Positions 60,008 through 64,000 of a stretch of DNA of 64,000 bases are shown in pieces. The DNA is from Aspidiotus rigidus. Taxonomy: Eukaryota; Arthropoda; Insecta; Hemiptera; Diaspididae. The stretch lies in assembly GCA_035079385.1 (NCBI GenBank), contig JAVHKY010000030.1, forward strand, positions 4,565,001 through 4,629,000, in the 5' to 3' direction. How positions within the stretch are numbered: the stretch's first letter is position 1; each line of letters begins with the position of its first letter. The position numbers and the translations under genes are program-made. Below the pieces are notes generated by a model that saw nothing but the letters and a program-made list of their open reading frames with translations, ran no database searches and was not told where the DNA came from.

Positions 60008-61205
60008 AGCTTAATTCATCGGTTTACTCATATTCCCTTGAGTCAGGCTGCTTTCCAGAAAGAACTAGTGACAATTAAACACCTAGCCAGGGTAAATAAG
60101 GTTAGACATTGATCACATGGTCTAAATGAGGCTTACTGGAAAATACCTCGACTCTACCACCTCCCACTCTGGGGATTCACGCCTAGATATAGTCTATTCA
60201 ACCTAAGATTACAAATCAGTGCGGATACCATCAAACCAGTGGGGTGAGAGGAATGATGAAAACCGGCGTCACATTGACGAACGCGTACTGCGTGCGTTTT
60301 TATTGTTCATTGTTTACTTTTCAGTTTTCTTTATCGTCTCGCGCGTACGAATGATAAATGAATTCGATTGAAAAGAAAATATTGCATTTAGAAGAATTTT
60401 TGCGGTACCGAATTTGGTGGCCGCATATTTTTTTGCATGTGCGGATGCTCCTTTTGCGCAACGGTTTGAACACAGCTTCAGTTGCGTCATCCGTGCAACG
60501 TCACAATTTGTAATCTTAGGTTGAACAGACTATAGAAGAAAACGTTGGACTAGACTTCCTTTCCTAGGCAAGTTTGCTTTGCGGTTGGGTCGGATCCTCC
60601 GTACTTTTGGATTCCGGCCGCCCTTTTACAATCCCAATACAGTAAAAAGTCTATTTGTCAAATTAAAGGACCCTATTCCCTTAGCCGAAAAGAGTGGGGT
60701 GTACAGCATAGCGTGCAATTATTGCTCTGGAGTCTATATAGGGATGACTGGCCGTCAGCTCCAAATTAGAGTGTCTGAGTATATAAAAGCATATGAGAAG
60801 GGTCACTTGGGTGAGTCGGCCTTCGCCGATCATTTAATTGAAAGTGGCTACAGGTTCAAGAAGGGGTCTGAAGCCCTCCTCCATAGAGAGAATTCATATT
60901 TTAAACGTATGACCCTCGAAAACATTGAAATTATTCAACACTGGAAGATTACAACACATCCCCGGTCATAATTTATGACTGAGATGGATGTATCAAAAGT
61001 CGATCGATCAGTAGAATCGTATAAATGTGATCGATATAATCGGTTCATTATTATTTATTGAGGCGTAGCCCATTAATAATATTGGAGAAGGGAGGGATAA
61101 ACAAGTTTAGAACGGATGAGCTTGTTATAGCTAGCCGGCCATCAAGATGAAGGTTATTGTAAGCCTAGCTAAAACTGCCGATGTTCTAGCCAAGACAGGA
61201 GTCGG
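60008..61205 (+). mobile_element. Penelope-like element, second family, GIY-YIG part
   Basis: 5'-truncated PLE, distinct from the family at 3 and 55 kb. 60,008-60,115 encodes RFTHIPLSQAAFQKELVTIK then HLARVN, the conserved stretch after the RT thumb. A frameshift or stop follows, then a MITE (60,190-60,532), then 60,540-60,971 encodes the linker (GRILRTFGFRPPF) and a full GIY-YIG domain: SGVYSIACNYC, GVYIGMTGRQLQIRVSEY and the catalytic-type glutamate region RMTLENIEIIQ, ending in stop at 60,969-60,971. The usual EH after the Arg is EY here. The 3' noncoding part runs to about 61,205 and then into (GA)n. The upstream RT is absent. Confidence 0.85.
60190..60532. mobile_element. TA-flanked MITE inside the PLE
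   Basis: TAGTCTATTCAACCTAAGAT at the left end and ATCTTAGGTTGAACAGACTA at the right are inverted repeats (one mismatch), continuing about 27 bp. TA lies on each side (60,188-60,189 and 60,533-60,534), as in Tc1/mariner-type insertions. It is 343 bp and noncoding. Confidence 0.85.
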
Positions 61206-61213
61206 ACAAAGAC

Positions 61214-61626
<413 letters not shown>

Positions 61627-61639
61627 ACATCCACTAGAA

Positions 61640-63017
61640 CTTTTTTTTTTTCTCAGAGTTTTTATACGTTTCTATTTTTACTCTCGGTGGTGTTATTTCC
61701 CAATTCCAAATTTGCAGACAAAGAGAAAATTTCGAGTACCACAGAATCGCCTGTTGTATTTTTATTTCAATGCGGCACACTTATCGAAAAGGTCGTCGAA
61801 TAGATTCGTGAAATAGATATTATAGAAATTATACGCAAGAATAGCGCACGGATTTGGTAGGCATTCTTGAATTTTTAAATCGGGCTCCCGTCGATTTTCG
61901 CAAGACAAGAAAGTTCACCGCACGCTTCTTCTATAAGTATTGATTTTCGTTTTTTTGCCATCAATTTACGAACTCTTGAGATGACAGTCCTATCAATCAA
62001 TATGACTCACTGGTGTGGAGCACGCAGTGTCACGGTACCGATAGAATATGAAAAAGTTTGTTAATCTTTCATCGAGTTCATCTCTGAAGATGCTTGTCTA
62101 ACCGTATTATTATAATTACTGCATGGCAACGAAATTATGTACTTTGATTAATAATGTTACAAAGGCGAAAATTTGAATCCATTAAGTATGAGACGCTCGA
62201 GAATTTTAGTTGTTACAGAAAGAGAGGTACAAAGATTAGCTTTTATGCGGTACATTATCTTTATAGCATTTGGTAGATATTCGTTGTAGTCTGATGACGG
62301 TCTTACGATTGACAATTTGCCGTAGTTGGAGAAGAATATGTGTTGAAGGGTAGCAGATTGCCTTCATGTACCCGATAAAATAAGATGATTCACATTGTTA
62401 GCCCGAAAATATGTCACAATCTGGGCTCCCGATATTTATAGAAACCTACACTCCAAATTCTGTGAAACTTCTTTATCAAGTAAGTTTAGGGAAGGACGCG
62501 GAACGAAGAAAAGGTTAAGCTTGAGCGTGATGGTATCGCAATAGACGCTAATTTACATACCGTCCATCGAGTTGAATGAACTACCTGCTTTACCTCCATT
62601 ATCGCATTTAAAATATTTTCTTCGCTCAAGGTAGCTTGAAATTTCCTCGGATATAATGACGCGTCAAATCTCTTCATTATCCTAATCTGAAAAGCGGTAC
62701 CTATTTGACACAGATCACACTTTCACGTTGAAAAACTTCTACTATCTCTCAGGTTTATTGTGTTAGTATATTATGTTCGCATTGTTCGGATACATCCTTA
62801 GGCTACGTAAAGTTATAACAGTATAAAATCGAATGAGGAAGATTAAAATCAGTATGCAGTTAACGTTACTAAGCAAACGTTGAGTGCAACAGGTGTCACA
62901 ATATAAATATATCCGATTACGCACAGTTCTACCTTTTCACTTAACCATTAGCAAATCCTAAAATACGTGAAAGTATTATTTTCTTATTTCGAATACTCTA
63001 TTTTTGATCTGTTTCAG
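61640..63017. other. No recognised gene
   Basis: AT-rich without supported features. Confidence 0.45.
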
Positions 63018-63148
63018 GTAAACTATATTGTGGTTTGAAAGCGTATATTATTATTCAAATTTCTGAAAAAGAGTTGAATCATTTTGAGCTTACACGACAG
63101 AAACGAATTCCGGCCGGTGGCTTCAGACGCATTCATAATGGCGGTGGG
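63018..63148 (+). CDS. Possible internal exon
   Basis: It is framed by a good acceptor (pyrimidine-rich TTGATCTGTTTCAG) and donor (GGTGGG|GTAAGT). It is open across 43 codons, with a C-terminal peptide RIPAGGFRRIHNGG. The local GC content is higher than in the flanks. I do not recognise the peptide, and no partner exon is identified in the window. Confidence 0.3.
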
Positions 63149-64000
63149 GTAAGTCTCGCCCTATCGCTAACGTGATATTTATTCAACCATTTTATAACCC
63201 TCTAGGATAGTAACATCGACCATAAAGAAATATACCAAAGCCTTAGCACCTCTCTGTGAACGATAATGACGAATTTTAATTTCCCCTGTGGACACTTTTA
63301 TATTTTCGTACCTTTAAGTGATCGAAAATCGTGCATTTCAATTATAAAAGCGACGGATTTTAATTGAATTATGAATGAAATTTTGATTTGCTACTTCGTC
63401 GTGAAATAAAGCGTGATACTTGAAGTAAAATTCTGATTTCTTCATCAGCATATTTTCCTGAAAAAATATTTAGTATATGCTTAAACATTGTTAACGAATT
63501 TGTGGTACATACTTGGTGATGCTTGGATTGATTTGTTTTTTCTTGCTCCTTCACACCTACGTGGAATTTTGTAGTTTTGCAAGATATATCTTTGATCTGA
63601 AATTTCTCGGTGGTTTCCATTCAGCCGTGTTTATCGAAAATCCTTTTAAGCACTTTATTCGACTACTACCTCCCCATTTTTGGATGATCTCAGTGCTTTT
63701 ATCCCAAGATTGAAATAAGATTCTCATTCTTGAGTGCTTTCTTTCGAGAATTTTTGGAGGGTTTTTGTTTTTCATTCATTTTACAAAGCGTAGAGATGAG
63801 GTCCAAAAGTGAGAGCCTTACGCTTTTGTCCAAGTCAAGATTTATCCGAACACTTCGGATTACTTTGAAAAAGATTTTAGCAATACTGCTATCCATTTCG
63901 GTTAGCTGTTGTTTGCTTCAAATGTAACGATACTGAAGAGGTAAAACATGATTGTTCCGAAGTGTTTTGGTCTGGTTGTAGATGAAAGCTGTGAACTTTC
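63149..64000. other. No recognised gene
   Basis: Open frames overlap on both strands at 63,370-63,930 without known motifs. If 63,018-63,148 is an exon, this would be intron. Confidence 0.4.

Noticed and set aside
59440..60110. PLE-16S chimera by template switching
   Set aside because: Template switching would leave both RNAs in the same sense on one strand. Here the 16S sense strand is opposite to the PLE.
1828..60532. Integrated virus genes
   Set aside because: No capsid, envelope, integrase or viral polymerase signature was seen. All reverse-transcriptase traces are LINE or Penelope type.

Overview
This is a eukaryotic nuclear window, AT-rich and almost free of host genes. The best reading is an insect. 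Supporting signs are introns of 70-78 nt with canonical GT/AG ends, an R1-type LINE remnant, several Penelope-like elements (PLEs), hAT-type miniature elements, and two pieces of AT-rich, insect-like mitochondrial DNA (COX1 and 16S rRNA) now sitting in the nucleus. CpG is not obviously depleted. I cannot name the order or species.

Genes. Only one protein-coding gene can be modelled with confidence, on the minus strand at about 7,200-8,430. It has three coding exons joined by two short introns, a combined reading frame of 351 codons plus stop, and a poly(A) signal just after the stop. Its function is not recognised. A few short open stretches with good splice signals (35,949-36,111; 63,018-63,148; 1,061-1,251) may be host exons. 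They are reported at low confidence.

Mobile DNA, left to right. 1,828-2,138 is a foldback element. About 2.3-5.6 kb holds a modular CRE/TATA repeat family around a dead PLE. 9,753-10,677 is a non-autonomous DNA element with terminal inverted repeats (TIRs), many copies of a GTCCTCAT motif and a matching empty site at 48.3 kb. 18.5-19.7 kb is a broken R1-like LINE. 23.5-24.9 kb is a 5'-truncated LINE with a short GAC tail. 25.0-27.6 kb is bounded by a diverged inverted repeat. 27,996-28,133 is a hAT-type MITE and 28.44-28.87 kb is nuclear COX1. 39.3-41.8 kb is a LINE split by a composite insertion that itself contains a MITE. 44.4-45.0 kb is a hAT-type MITE carrying a CRE repeat. 50.57-50.94 kb is a second foldback element related to the first. 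54.6-56.9 kb is CRE repeats plus a second PLE copy. 58.35-58.55 and 58.85-59.42 kb are hAT-type MITEs. 59.44-60.0 kb is nuclear 16S rRNA, abutting a third PLE (60.0-61.2 kb) that is broken by a TA-flanked MITE and ends in about 400 bp of (GA)n.

How it fits together. The region looks like a deeply layered insertion zone in an intergenic or intronic stretch. The most distinctive feature is a dispersed family, at about 18 places, whose modules combine TGACGTCA (CRE-like) palindromes with TATA-like CTATATATAATAG blocks and a palindromic ACAGG/CCTGT mark. Nesting order can be read at several sites. I see no CRISPR array, operon, rRNA operon, convincing tRNA gene or virus gene.
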